From positions 1-64,000 of the forward strand of contig JACKGR010000003.1 of assembly GCA_020631895.1 (NCBI GenBank): a stretch of 64,000 nt of DNA, given 5' to 3'. Under the pieces are notes generated by a model that saw nothing but the letters and a program-made list of their open reading frames with translations, did not search any database and was not told the DNA's origin. Every line of letters begins with the position of its first letter. Position 1 is the stretch's first letter. Origin of the DNA: Candidatus Nomurabacteria bacterium. Lineage in GTDB: Bacteria; Patescibacteriota; Saccharimonadia; Saccharimonadales; UBA7683. The position numbers and the translations under genes are program-made. This document shows positions 1 through 7,185 of the stretch, piece by piece.

Positions 1-1742
1 ACCTCACCAAATTCATTAGACCTCTCAGATCCTGGCATTTCTTTAAGCCAAAAGTCCAGAACCGGCTGATCGGTTACATACTTAAGCTTCTGATTGACGT
101 ATGCTTTATCATTAAATAGTTTTGGTATATCGATAAACGTCCCTCCTTCAGGTCCAGCCATAACGGTAAGGGCTGCATTTCTAAATAAGTGTTCGTACCT
201 GGGACCAATAATTCCTTGACGTTGTGGATCGTACAACTTATATAACATATTAATTGACTCTTGTACCAAGAAATCTTGCTGTTCCTTGTGTTCAAACTCA
301 AATAAATTTAGTCCGACTGGATATTCCATTTCTCCGGGAGCAAAATAAATAATATCCTCTGCTCTCTCCTTGGGCACCATGCCTAGGAGTTCTTCTGTCA
401 CATCACCATGAGGATCAATAAAGGCAAAACCTTTACCGTCAAGCATGTCTTGTAATGCTAGGTTTCTGAGGAAGATTGATTTACCCGTACCGGTCTGACC
501 GATAATGTATGCGTGCCTTCTACGATCACTCTCAGTTAAAATAATGGGCTTTTGTACGCCTCTAAATACATTGTAACCAAGAAGAAGACCCTTGTCCGGT
601 ATATTGGACGGACCATCGACTTGCTTAGATGCCTGTCGTTGTAATTGTGACGTCGGAGTATTTCTTTGATCTGGAAAATGAAATATTGTTGCAAGTTCTA
701 CACTGTTTAAAACGTTTTGATTTATCTCAGGTGGAAAGAATCTAAAAATAAAAGCTGTTACAAAACTTTCCATAACTTTTGCTGGTACAAACTTAAAGCC
801 GTTTCTGCCAGGTGAGTCAAATAATGCAAATGCTGCCACCATATTATGAAGTATTGTTTGTGATCTCACTGCAGTATTTGATGAGGCCACAACCCTAATT
901 AATACCTCGTAGCCCGGATGGCGCGTCTTCTCCTCTATTGAATCAACTTTGGATTGCTCTAGAGTAGATAGCTGTTTGTCTTCAGATTTTACCTCTTTAG
1001 CTTCCGGTGGCTTCCAGAGTGCCTCGCCAACACCTTTCATACTTAGGGTTGCCATTCCGGTTTTCTTACCTTTATCTTTTTTGATCCTACTCGCTAAAGA
1101 AAGTGAGCTCTTCACCCATTTAGGGTTTGCTGGTCTAATCAAAATCTGAATCCCGGCCCCATCATCTTTGGTCAAATTTGCCAGAGAATTTAGAATTGAC
1201 TGCATCGCATCGTTTTTTGTCTCCTGAAATGTAGCTATCGAGTTGGAATAACCATCCTTTAAGATAAATTCCCCACCTATTGTCCCTGTTAACTTACCTA
1301 TCTCGCTAAATAGATTATGTTCCTCAACTTCTTCAAGATGTGCATTGGGGTAAGCACTTGTTACCGCCTGCTGAACAACAGGAACCATACCAACAGGTAC
1401 AGCTGTGTAATAATTTACAACACCCTGACTTGCAATAATCTCGAAAGAAATATGTCTTTGTCCGTAAAAATTACTTTTAAATCCCTTGGTAGCAGTACTT
1501 GCAAGAATGTTATACAAAACCTGGGCTTTAGATATTGTCTCATCTGTAATATCTCTGACATCTCTTCCACCAACATCAACGTCATCGCTTACCGGAGGTA
1601 AATGTATAAGCAGGGGGACCATCTTAAGCCCACGCTCATAATTCTTGGCTTCACGAAGTATTTTACGGTAATACCAATACCCAACATATGCACCTGTAGA
1701 TAGTACTGTGAGAAACACAACAATGGTAATTAGAGCTTGCAT
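1..1742 (-). CDS. VirD4/TraG-like type IV secretion DNA-binding ATPase (3' part cut by window edge)
   Basis: The reading frame runs from an ATG at 1742 off the left edge without a stop, giving about 580 residues of an incomplete protein. It begins with one membrane segment (about residues 3-27, ALITIVVFLTVLSTGAYVG) and has a Walker A motif GQTGTGKS near residue 414, followed by FIDPHGD. This order is typical of the coupling-protein/TraG-like ATPases of CPR type IV secretion systems, which sit in the inner membrane and move or pump DNA; that role is inferred from the family. The gene follows the stop of the 137-aa protein by 6 bp, so the three leftward genes here form an operon. A HerA/FtsK-like motor is an alternative reading, since the C-terminal part is not visible. 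Confidence 0.75.
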   Translation of the reverse strand, partial: MQALITIVVFLTVLSTGAYVGYWYYRKILREAKNYERGLKMVPLLIHLPPVSDDVDVGGRDVRDITDETISKAQVLYNILASTATKGFKSNFYGQRHISFEIIASQGVVNYYTAVPVGMVPVVQQAVTSAYPNAHLEEVEEHNLFSEIGKLTGTIGGEFILKDGYSNSIATFQETKNDAMQSILNSLANLTKDDGAGIQILIRPANPKWVKSSLSLASRIKKDKGKKTGMATLSMKGVGEALWKPPEAKEVKSEDKQLSTLEQSKVDSIEEKTRHPGYEVLIRVVASSNTAVRSQTILHNMVAAFALFDSPGRNGFKFVPAKVMESFVTAFIFRFFPPEINQNVLNSVELATIFHFPDQRNTPTSQLQRQASKQVDGPSNIPDKGLLLGYNVFRGVQKPIILTESDRRRHAYIIGQTGTGKSIFLRNLALQDMLDGKGFAFIDPHGDVTEELLGMVPKERAEDIIYFAPGEMEYPVGLNLFEFEHKEQQDFLVQESINMLYKLYDPQRQGIIGPRYEHLFRNAALTVMAGPEGGTFIDIPKLFNDKAYVNQKLKYVTDQPVLDFWLKEMPGSERSNEFGE

Positions 1743-1748
1743 ATCTGT

Positions 1749-2162
1749 TTAATCTACCATTTTCATCTTTTTCCCATATCTCTTCATTAGATAATCAGCC
1801 TGGAGTTTACTTACTTCTTTTTCTTGCAAATAAGGATTGTCTTTGGTTGATGAGACTATGCTTTTAGCTTTATCCACCCACTCTTTTTCTATTACGTCTA
1901 CATCGTCAGCAATAGCTGGTCCAGGTGCTTGGGTTTGAGTTTGATCTTGGACTTGAGTTTGATCTGTTATAGCAGTATTTGTTAAAGGTATCTGGGGGGT
2001 AGCTGGGATGGGTAAAGCGGCAGTCATATTACCCGAATACTCTTTTGATGAACCAATTTTTTCCACTTTAGTATTACTGCCTGCAGAAGATTCCGCATCA
2101 GTAGAATTACCTGTTTGCCCCGTTGTTTCAGTCGGCGATGGTAGTATTGGCTCAAGTTCCAT
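1749..2162 (-). CDS. Hypothetical protein, disordered N-terminus and helical C-terminus, next to VirD4-like gene
   Basis: This 137-aa protein has a Pro/Thr/Gln/Ser-rich first 95 residues with repeated TQVQDQTQTQ-type sequence, so it is probably unstructured there. The last 40 residues form a charged helical stretch (WVDKAKSIVSS, then LQEKEVSKLQADYL). There is no signal peptide or membrane segment. It is sandwiched between a small membrane protein and the VirD4-like ATPase on the same strand with a 6-bp gap to the ATPase, so it is probably an accessory of that machine. I do not recognise a named family; similar small proteins with this type of tail occur beside T4SS genes in CPR genomes, as I recall. 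Confidence 0.6.
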   Translation of the reverse strand: MELEPILPSPTETTGQTGNSTDAESSAGSNTKVEKIGSSKEYSGNMTAALPIPATPQIPLTNTAITDQTQVQDQTQTQAPGPAIADDVDVIEKEWVDKAKSIVSSTKDNPYLQEKEVSKLQADYLMKRYGKKMKMVD

Positions 2163-2202
2163 ATCTGTTATGAGTATACCAAATAAACACTAGCTTTTGT
2201 AA

Positions 2203-2610
2203 CTAAAATCTTCGAATTATATAAAGATATATCATGGTTACCAACACAATAGTTAGTATTACATCAGTAATGCTGAGTTGATTTAAACTTAACAATCCAA
2301 TTAAAAATATGCCGCTAAGAGCAATAAGTTGAGAAAGTAAAAAAGGATGGCGAACAACCAAATTGCCCCCTCTTAACTTAGCAAACAGTTTAACTGATAA
2401 CCATATTATTTGAAAAAGCAGGGCAAAGATTAATACAAGAGCCGCAATGACAATCCTAGGGCCACCCGAGGTTGGATTCTCGACAACAAAGAGAGATATC
2501 AACAAGACAACCGTCAAGCCGAGAGAAAATGCATTAAAAAGATGTGGCTTTACGCCGTCGTTAATTTGTTCGTCTTCATCTGTTATAGGATTAGGATTTT
2601 TTTTACTCAT
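2203..2610 (-). CDS. Small integral membrane protein of the T4SS-like operon
   Basis: The protein has 135 residues from the ATG at 2610; a TTG at 2625 would add five residues but has no support. It has a short hydrophilic N-terminus rich in N, D and E, then four hydrophobic segments (about residues 26-45, 55-75, 88-105 and 110-128) ending in a basic YIIRRF tail. It precedes the disordered protein and the VirD4-like ATPase in the same direction, 40 bp apart, so it is probably co-transcribed. PrgI-like or VirB3-like membrane components are possible analogues from context, but no motif supports either. Confidence 0.55.
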   Translation of the reverse strand: MSKKNPNPITDEDEQINDGVKPHLFNAFSLGLTVVLLISLFVVENPTSGGPRIVIAALVLIFALLFQIIWLSVKLFAKLRGGNLVVRHPFLLSQLIALSGIFLIGLLSLNQLSITDVILTIVLVTMIYLYIIRRF

Positions 2611-2639
2611 ATTGCTACTATTCAAACAGAAAACATAAT

Positions 2640-3400
2640 TTTTTCATACTAAAAAGCTAGAGCTTCAAATCCGCCAACTTAATTACTTTTGTAGCGCTTG
2701 TTGCTCTAGCTGTGACTGACCGCCCTCATAATGAGGGCGCTAGTACCATTCATAATGAATGGTAGATAAAAATAAGAAAGGTGCTGCCCTATTGGGCTAA
2801 GATTAGATTATCAGCAATCATAAGCATTTACAAGTATTTATAATAGTAGTAATTACAACATTACCCTGTTAATATATACAAAAGGCTGTTGTAATTTTAT
2901 ATGATAAACTTGCTTTACCACTGTTATTTTATAGAATTTTTATGAATAAGTTTGTTAAATTACAGAGCGATGCAAGTTTCGTCATTTTTTTATAATTTGC
3001 GACTCAACATTATTTATTCATTTTTACATTAATGATCGACATTAACTGTCATTACCTTTTAAGTGACTCATGTTGCTACAAACTATCCCCCAATTAACAT
3101 CGATTACCTAAATTTTCTAAGTATGGATCAAATCAGTGGATATTTACCTAAGATCTATAAAGAACTTGAGACTCGTAACATGCAAACAAATACCTTAATA
3201 CGAACACATTAATTAGTAACAGCTCTTTTGAGCTAGTAAGTAGACATTCAGCTAACTATGAGTTGTTAAAACTAGCGTGAATGTCTCTTAGAATTTTCCA
3301 GAAAGAAGTTCGTTATGAAAAAGATTCTAATAAACCATTGTCTGATTTTTATTAAACTTAGCTTCTGTGGATAACTCCCCTGCATTTGGCTAAATATTAT
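2640..3400. other. Noncoding AT-rich region with several inverted repeats
   Basis: No convincing coding frame is present on either strand. Inverted repeats seen: 2721-2739 (CGCCCTCAT-A-ATGAGGGCG), 2745-2763 (ACCATTCAT-A-ATGAATGGT), 2786-2797 (GCCC-TATT-GGGC), 2851-2860 with 2887-2896 (AATTACAACA/TGTTGTAATT), 3221-3234 (AGCTC-TTTT-GAGCT) and 3243-3250 with 3278-3285 (GACATTCA/TGAATGTC). The first two share a CATAATG centre. It lies between the start of the T4SS-like operon and the comM promoter. One perfect DnaA-box-like nonamer occurs at 3366-3374. I cannot assign a function. Confidence 0.6.
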
Positions 3401-3402
3401 TG

Positions 3403-3431
3403 TTGACATAAGCTTGTTACGCGATTATTAT
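3403..3431 (+). promoter_or_regulatory. Sigma70-type promoter upstream of comM
   Basis: A TTGACA at 3403-3408 and a TATTAT at 3426-3431 are separated by exactly 17 bp. Transcription would begin near 3438, about 120 nt before the comM start codon, and would pass through an intrinsic terminator at 3484-3516. Confidence 0.7.
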
Positions 3432-3483
3432 GATAGTGGCACTTGAATAAAAAAAGTGCTCAAAACAAAAAGACAAACCCTTG

Positions 3484-3516
3484 AAACAACGGCTCCTCGC
3501 AGGCCGTTGTTTTCTT
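3484..3516 (+). terminator. Intrinsic terminator/attenuator in the comM leader
   Basis: A perfect 10-bp stem (AAACAACGGC at 3484-3493, GCCGTTGTTT at 3503-3512) with a 9-nt loop is followed by a T-rich tail. It sits after the promoter at 3403-3431 and before the comM ATG at 3559, so it either ends a roughly 75-nt small RNA or attenuates comM. A weaker hairpin (GCACTT/AAGTGC, 3439-3459) lies just upstream. Confidence 0.7.
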
Positions 3517-3558
3517 ATTGTGGTCTCTGGTATATTAAGTAAAAGCACGGGAGGGGCC

Positions 3559-5064
3559 ATGGTATTAGCAAAAGTACATTCGGCGGCACATGTAGGATTT
3601 GATGGGACGCTAATCGAAGTTGAATGTGATATTACGAATGGATTACCATCGATAATAATCGTTGGGCTTGGTAGCAAGGCGATTGATGAAGCGAAAGAAA
3701 GAATTCGAAGCAGCATAAAAAATAGCGACCTTGCTATGCCCCGCAAGCGTATAACCCTAAATCTAGCTCCAGCCGATTTGCCCAAGGATGGTGCAAGCTA
3801 CGACCTGCCAATGGCTATAGCAATACTTACGGCCAGCCAGCAAATAAATCCCAATCTTCTAAATGAATCTCTATTTATCGGCGAATTATCCCTAAACGGT
3901 GAGCTCAGGCCTGTGCGAGGAATTATTAGTCACATCGAGGTCGCTAAGCGTCATAAAATAAAGAGGGTTTTTGTTCCCAAAGATAATGCCCTGCAAGCAT
4001 CACTTGTCTCTGATATTGAAATAGTAGAAGTTACCAGCTTAAAACATGTAGTCAAACTCTTGATGGACCCTAGACTAATTAAGCCATTCGTTATGTCAAA
4101 TCAAAGGCACACTAGGCAGGACTCGGAAATTGATTTTTCAGATATCTATGGCCAGCAACAGGCTAAACGCGCACTAGAGATCGCTGTTGCAGGGAGCCAC
4201 AACATCCTGATGACTGGTCCTCCAGGCGCAGGAAAAACAATGATGGCTAGAGCGATACTTTCTATCATGCCCGAACCCGCTCAAGAAGAAATAATTGCCA
4301 TCACCAAGCTCCACAGCCTAGCGGGCGAAACTACAGATAAGATTGCGACTAACCGACCATTTCGTTCACCACATCACACCTCTAGTAACATCGCCTTGAT
4401 AGGCGGCGGAAAAAATCCAAAGCCCGGCGAGATAAGTCTTGCCCATAAAGGGATTCTTTTTATGGACGAGCTACCAGAATATACTAGATCAACCCTAGAA
4501 TCACTTCGTCAACCCCTCGAAGACCGTATTGTAACAATCGCAAGAGTTCAAGATACTGTTACCTACCCTGCTGATTTTATGCTTGTGGCAACGCAGAATC
4601 CTTGTCCTTGTGGTTACTATTTGGATCCTGACCACGACTGTACCTGTACACCACATCAGATAAACCAGTACGGCAAGAAAATTTCGGGCCCTCTGCTCGA
4701 TCGCATCGACCTTGTCGTAAATGTACATAAAGTGGAGCATAAAAACTTGTTAAAAAAGCCATCAGGGAGTTCTGAAAGCGCAGAGATACTTAAGCGGGTA
4801 GAAGATGCTCGAGCTTTACAATCTAAGCGATTCTCCAGATCCGGACGTTACAACACTCACATGAGCAACCGAGATATAATCTCTAGCGCCCAGCTTCTGC
4901 CTGAGGCAAAGGTATTTTTAGAACAAGCTAGCAGTAAACTTGGTTTATCTGCCAGAAGTTATATGAAGGTCATAAAAGTAGCCAGAACTATAGCTGATCT
5001 AGACCAAGATGAGGCAATTAATACCGGTCACATAAGTGAAGCTCTGCAGTACAGACCACGTTGA
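3559..5064 (+). CDS. comM: ComM-like Mg-chelatase-family AAA+ ATPase
   Basis: This 501-aa protein matches the YifB/ComM family, the hexameric helicase that drives branch migration of incoming DNA during natural transformation. An N-terminal ChlI-type domain (about residues 1-160) precedes the AAA+ core with Walker A GPPGAGKT near residue 220, the Walker B-type LFMDELPE, and the C-terminal Mg-chelatase domain. The cysteine cluster CPCG...CTC near residues 349-366 is intact. The start is the ATG at 3559, preceded by GGGAGGGG; the open frame extends upstream to 3481 but that part overlaps the terminator hairpin. With the type IV pilus genes in this window it suggests competence for DNA uptake. 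Confidence 0.92.
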   Translation: MVLAKVHSAAHVGFDGTLIEVECDITNGLPSIIIVGLGSKAIDEAKERIRSSIKNSDLAMPRKRITLNLAPADLPKDGASYDLPMAIAILTASQQINPNLLNESLFIGELSLNGELRPVRGIISHIEVAKRHKIKRVFVPKDNALQASLVSDIEIVEVTSLKHVVKLLMDPRLIKPFVMSNQRHTRQDSEIDFSDIYGQQQAKRALEIAVAGSHNILMTGPPGAGKTMMARAILSIMPEPAQEEIIAITKLHSLAGETTDKIATNRPFRSPHHTSSNIALIGGGKNPKPGEISLAHKGILFMDELPEYTRSTLESLRQPLEDRIVTIARVQDTVTYPADFMLVATQNPCPCGYYLDPDHDCTCTPHQINQYGKKISGPLLDRIDLVVNVHKVEHKNLLKKPSGSSESAEILKRVEDARALQSKRFSRSGRYNTHMSNRDIISSAQLLPEAKVFLEQASSKLGLSARSYMKVIKVARTIADLDQDEAINTGHISEALQYRPR

Positions 5065-5089
5065 ACTGACGCAACAGATGTGATAAACT
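5061..5089 (+). promoter_or_regulatory. Promoter of the infC-rpmI-rplT operon
   Basis: TTGAAC at 5061-5066 and TAAACT at 5084-5089 are 17 bp apart. The -35 overlaps the comM stop codon. Predicted transcription start near 5096 leaves a 5' UTR of about 38 nt before the AUA start of infC. Confidence 0.55.
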
Positions 5090-5133
5090 GATGCAAACGT
5101 AACGATAATAATCCAGATAATAAGGAGTCTTCG

Positions 5134-5661
5134 ATAGCCAAGCCAGAGAAAACACGAATGAATCATGCCATTAGAGCTAACGAACTTCGTGTAATTGATG
5201 AAAACGGCGCACAAGTTGGCGTCTTATCTAAAAGTGAAGCTCTCCAAAGAGCTGAACTTGCTGGATTAGACCTAGTTGAAGTATCGCCAAATGCCAACCC
5301 TCCAGTTGCAAGGATTGTCGATTGGGGAAAATATAAATACGAGAAGACAAAACAGCTCAAACAACAGAAGAAACAACAGAAGACTATCGACGTAAAACAG
5401 ATCAGAATGGGTATGAGAATTGGCGAAAATGACCTAGAGATAAAATTAAACAAAACAAGAAAGTTTTTAGAAGCTGGCCACAAGGTAAAAGTTATGTTAC
5501 TATATCGCGGTAGAGAAAACGCTCATAAAGAGCTTGGTTTTACACTGTTTGAACGCATCACATCTAAACTTGAGGATGTTGCAACAGTAGACCAGCCTGC
5601 CCAATTAGCTGGGCGCAATCTAACGATCACATACAGGAGAAAAACGAATGCCAAAAATTAA
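5134..5661 (+). CDS. infC: Translation initiation factor IF-3, probable AUA start codon
   Basis: IF3 binds the 30S subunit, prevents premature joining of 50S and checks the initiation codon. The protein shows both halves: an N-terminal domain beginning NHAIRANELRVIDENG and a C-terminal domain with KQIRMGMRIGENDLEIK and MLLYRGRENAH. The first ATG is at 5158, but it has no ribosome binding site at a usable distance. An AAGGAG at 5122-5127 sits exactly 6 nt before an in-frame ATA at 5134, giving an N-terminus (M)AKPEKTRMNHAIRANE that fits the family and a 175-aa product. Non-AUG starts (AUU, AUC, AUA) are known for infC and allow IF3 to repress its own synthesis. The gene overlaps rpmI by 14 bp. 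Confidence 0.93.
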   Translation: MAKPEKTRMNHAIRANELRVIDENGAQVGVLSKSEALQRAELAGLDLVEVSPNANPPVARIVDWGKYKYEKTKQLKQQKKQQKTIDVKQIRMGMRIGENDLEIKLNKTRKFLEAGHKVKVMLLYRGRENAHKELGFTLFERITSKLEDVATVDQPAQLAGRNLTITYRRKTNAKN

Positions 5662-5845
5662 GACTCATAAGGGCACTGCAAAACGTGTTAAAAAAACGGC
5701 CACAGGTAAACTGATGCGTGAGAAAGCATTTGGAAATCACCTGCTAGCCAAAAAATCTGCAGGTCGTAAAAGAAACAGTGCTAGAGCCCACAGTGTCAGC
5801 AAAGGCGATACAGCAAGTGTAAAACGAGCCCTGGGCGGCAAATAA
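5648..5845 (+). CDS. rpmI: 50S ribosomal protein L35
   Basis: The 65-aa basic protein begins MPKIKTHKGTAKRVKKTATGK, the signature of bL35, and has the usual length. It starts inside the end of infC with AGGAG a few bases before the ATG, so it is probably translationally coupled. It is the second gene of the classic infC-rpmI-rplT operon. Confidence 0.96.
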   Translation: MPKIKTHKGTAKRVKKTATGKLMREKAFGNHLLAKKSAGRKRNSARAHSVSKGDTASVKRALGGK

Positions 5846-5865
5846 CTTAAGTTCAAGGAGTAATC

Positions 5866-6210
5866 ATGCGAGTAAAAAGAGGCGTAGCCAGCCATCAAAG
5901 GCATAAGAAGGTAATGAAGCAAACTAAAGGGATGCAGCACGCCCGACGAAGTTCAATTAAGCTTGGTCGACAAGCTGTAATCCGCTCACTTCAGTACGCA
6001 TACAGAGACCGTCGTAATAAGAAACGTGATTTCAGAAGTCTTTGGATTACACGTATTAATGCTGCTGTTCGAGAACATGGAATTAGCTACAGCGTTTTTA
6101 TAAACGGCCTGAAGAACCAAAAAGTAGAAGTTGACCGAAAAATACTTAGCGAATTAGCCGTATCAGAACCAGCTGCAATAAAGGAACTTGTCAAAATAGC
6201 CACCAAATAG
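5866..6210 (+). CDS. rplT: 50S ribosomal protein L20
   Basis: This 114-aa protein begins MRVKRGVASHQRHKKVMKQT and is typical bL20, which binds 23S rRNA early in 50S assembly. It follows rpmI by 20 bp with a CAAGGAG ribosome binding site. In other bacteria L20 represses its own operon; I did not identify the operator here. A strong bidirectional terminator follows at 6234-6261. Confidence 0.96.
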   Translation: MRVKRGVASHQRHKKVMKQTKGMQHARRSSIKLGRQAVIRSLQYAYRDRRNKKRDFRSLWITRINAAVREHGISYSVFINGLKNQKVEVDRKILSELAVSEPAAIKELVKIATK

Positions 6211-6233
6211 CGTTTCTTGGTAGCTTATTATTT

Positions 6234-6261
6234 AAAAAACTCCTTAGATAAGGAGTTTTTT
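6234..6261. terminator. Bidirectional intrinsic terminator between rplT and rnpB
   Basis: A perfect 12-bp inverted repeat (AAAAAACTCCTT / AAGGAGTTTTTT) with a 4-nt loop has an A-run on the left and a T-run on the right. It can end both the rightward L20 operon and the leftward RNase P RNA gene. Confidence 0.88.
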
Positions 6262-6264
6262 AAT

Positions 6265-6612
6265 ACTAGATTACCGATAAGCCGGGTTCTGTCGAGGGTG
6301 ATCATCTATCTAATTAAACCGTTACCGGCATACTTAAGCGGATCTTATGCTTGTAGTTACGGCGGACCGCCTATATGTAACTACAGCTCCTTGCAACAGA
6401 CAGGGTTTACCTTCTCGCCGTGTTACCACGGAAAGCTGTGGGCTCTTACCCCACTCGTTTCACCTTTTCCCATCAGGATTGCTCCTTTAAGGTAGTTTCG
6501 TTTCTGTGGCACTTTCCCTAGAATCACTTCCGGTTGCCGTTAGCAACTGTCTTGTCCTATGTTGCCCGGACTTTCCTCCCGCCAAAAGCGGGCGATCACC
6601 TAGTAATCTAGC
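6265..6612 (-). ncRNA. rnpB: RNase P RNA
   Basis: The minus strand carries the universally conserved RNase P RNA core: GGCGGGAGGAAAGTCCGGGC near the 5' end, AGGGTGAAACG-like and AAGAGCCCAC elements in the middle, and the 3' conserved GACAGAACCCGGCTTATCGG. The ends pair as helix P1 (CTAGATTAC at 6603-6611 with GTAATCTAG at 6265-6273). A TATAAT-type -10 box (6620-6625 in reverse) places the 5' end near 6612, and the bidirectional terminator lies just past the 3' end. The RNA is the ribozyme that trims tRNA 5' leaders. About 348 nt is normal for a class A RNA. Confidence 0.95.
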
Positions 6613-6675
6613 AAAACTTATTATAACAGATTGGGAGAATTCGGCCTAGCGATCATAACATATATAAACTTGCAC

Positions 6676-6809
6676 AAAAAGCCCCAGATATATAGTTGAT
6701 TTAACCTGGTTGACCCAGGTGGGTGCTCTCACATGCCATCCACGGACAGCATAAATATCGAGCTCCCCATTGAAATACATTCAGGAAATCAACTATGGTC
6801 TCTTGGGGC
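6676..6809 (-). ncRNA. ssrS: 6S RNA-like regulatory RNA
   Basis: On the minus strand this 134-nt unit folds as a long rod. The closing stem is GCCCCAAGA with TCTGGGGC and an 11-bp helix ATAGTTGATTT with AAATCAACTAT. A large central bubble follows, with a small hairpin ACCTGG-GTCAA-CCAGGT on its 3' side, and an apical arm containing GAGCTCGATATTT and ATGC/GCAT. This matches the 6S RNA architecture, which imitates an open promoter to bind sigma70 RNA polymerase, including the GAGC-CGATATTT stretch found in the E. coli RNA. It starts just after a TATAAT and ends in TTTTT. It is shorter than the usual 180 nt, so identification is probable, not certain. Confidence 0.65.
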
Positions 6810-6815
6810 ACTTAC

Positions 6816-6821
6816 ATTATA
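6816..6821 (-). promoter_or_regulatory. -10 box of the 6S-like RNA
   Basis: A perfect TATAAT (read leftward) is preceded by TTGC (extended region) and lies 6 nt before the predicted 5' end at 6809. No good -35 is visible at 17 bp. Confidence 0.6.
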
Positions 6822-6846
6822 GCAAGTTATTAAATACATTCCCCTA

Positions 6847-6875
6847 TTGACCTCTCAGTTAAAAAACAGTAGTAT
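6847..6875 (+). promoter_or_regulatory. Promoter of rpmB
   Basis: TTGACC at 6847-6852 and TAGTAT at 6870-6875 have a 17-bp spacer. Start of transcription is expected about 30 nt before the rpmB ATG. Confidence 0.5.
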
Positions 6876-6913
6876 AGAGCTTTGAAACTACTAACGAAAA
6901 AGGTTATAGACTG

Positions 6914-7105
6914 ATGTCACAAAAATGCGAACTCACAGGTAAAGGAAAACAATTTGGCAACAATGTTAGTTTTTCTATGCGCCACACTAAAAAAGTTTGG
7001 AAACCCAACTTACAAAAGAAAACCTTTGTGCTAGATGGCAAAAAAGTCACTATGAAGATTAGTACACAGGCTATCCGAACCCTAAAAAAGAAGGGCATTC
7101 TTTAG
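6914..7105 (+). CDS. rpmB: 50S ribosomal protein L28
   Basis: The 63-aa protein has the bL28 pattern: MSQKCELTGKGKQFGNNVSF at the start, then HTKKVWKPNLQKKTF and a C-terminal basic helix with ISTQAIRTLKKKG. Length is normal. It is a single-gene unit with its own promoter and a terminator at 7141-7170. The Shine-Dalgarno (AAAAGG) is somewhat far from the ATG. Confidence 0.93.
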   Translation: MSQKCELTGKGKQFGNNVSFSMRHTKKVWKPNLQKKTFVLDGKKVTMKISTQAIRTLKKKGIL

Positions 7106-7140
7106 CTTTAGCACAACCACCCTTTATCCTAATCAAAAAA

Positions 7141-7170
7141 GATCCCCCTTGGTAACACCGGGGGTCTTTT
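7141..7170. terminator. Bidirectional terminator after rpmB and the MBL-fold gene
   Basis: GATCCCCC and GGGGGTC form a stem around TTGGTAACAC, with TTTT on the right and an A-run (seen as T-run leftward) on the left. It separates convergent transcription of rpmB and the 7186-7812 gene. Confidence 0.8.
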
Positions 7171-7185
7171 ATTGGTAATTCTAAA

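Noticed and set aside
3417..3785. 122-codon minus-strand ORF overlapping comM start and its leader
   Set aside because: Overlaps promoter, terminator and well-supported comM; composition is shadow-like.
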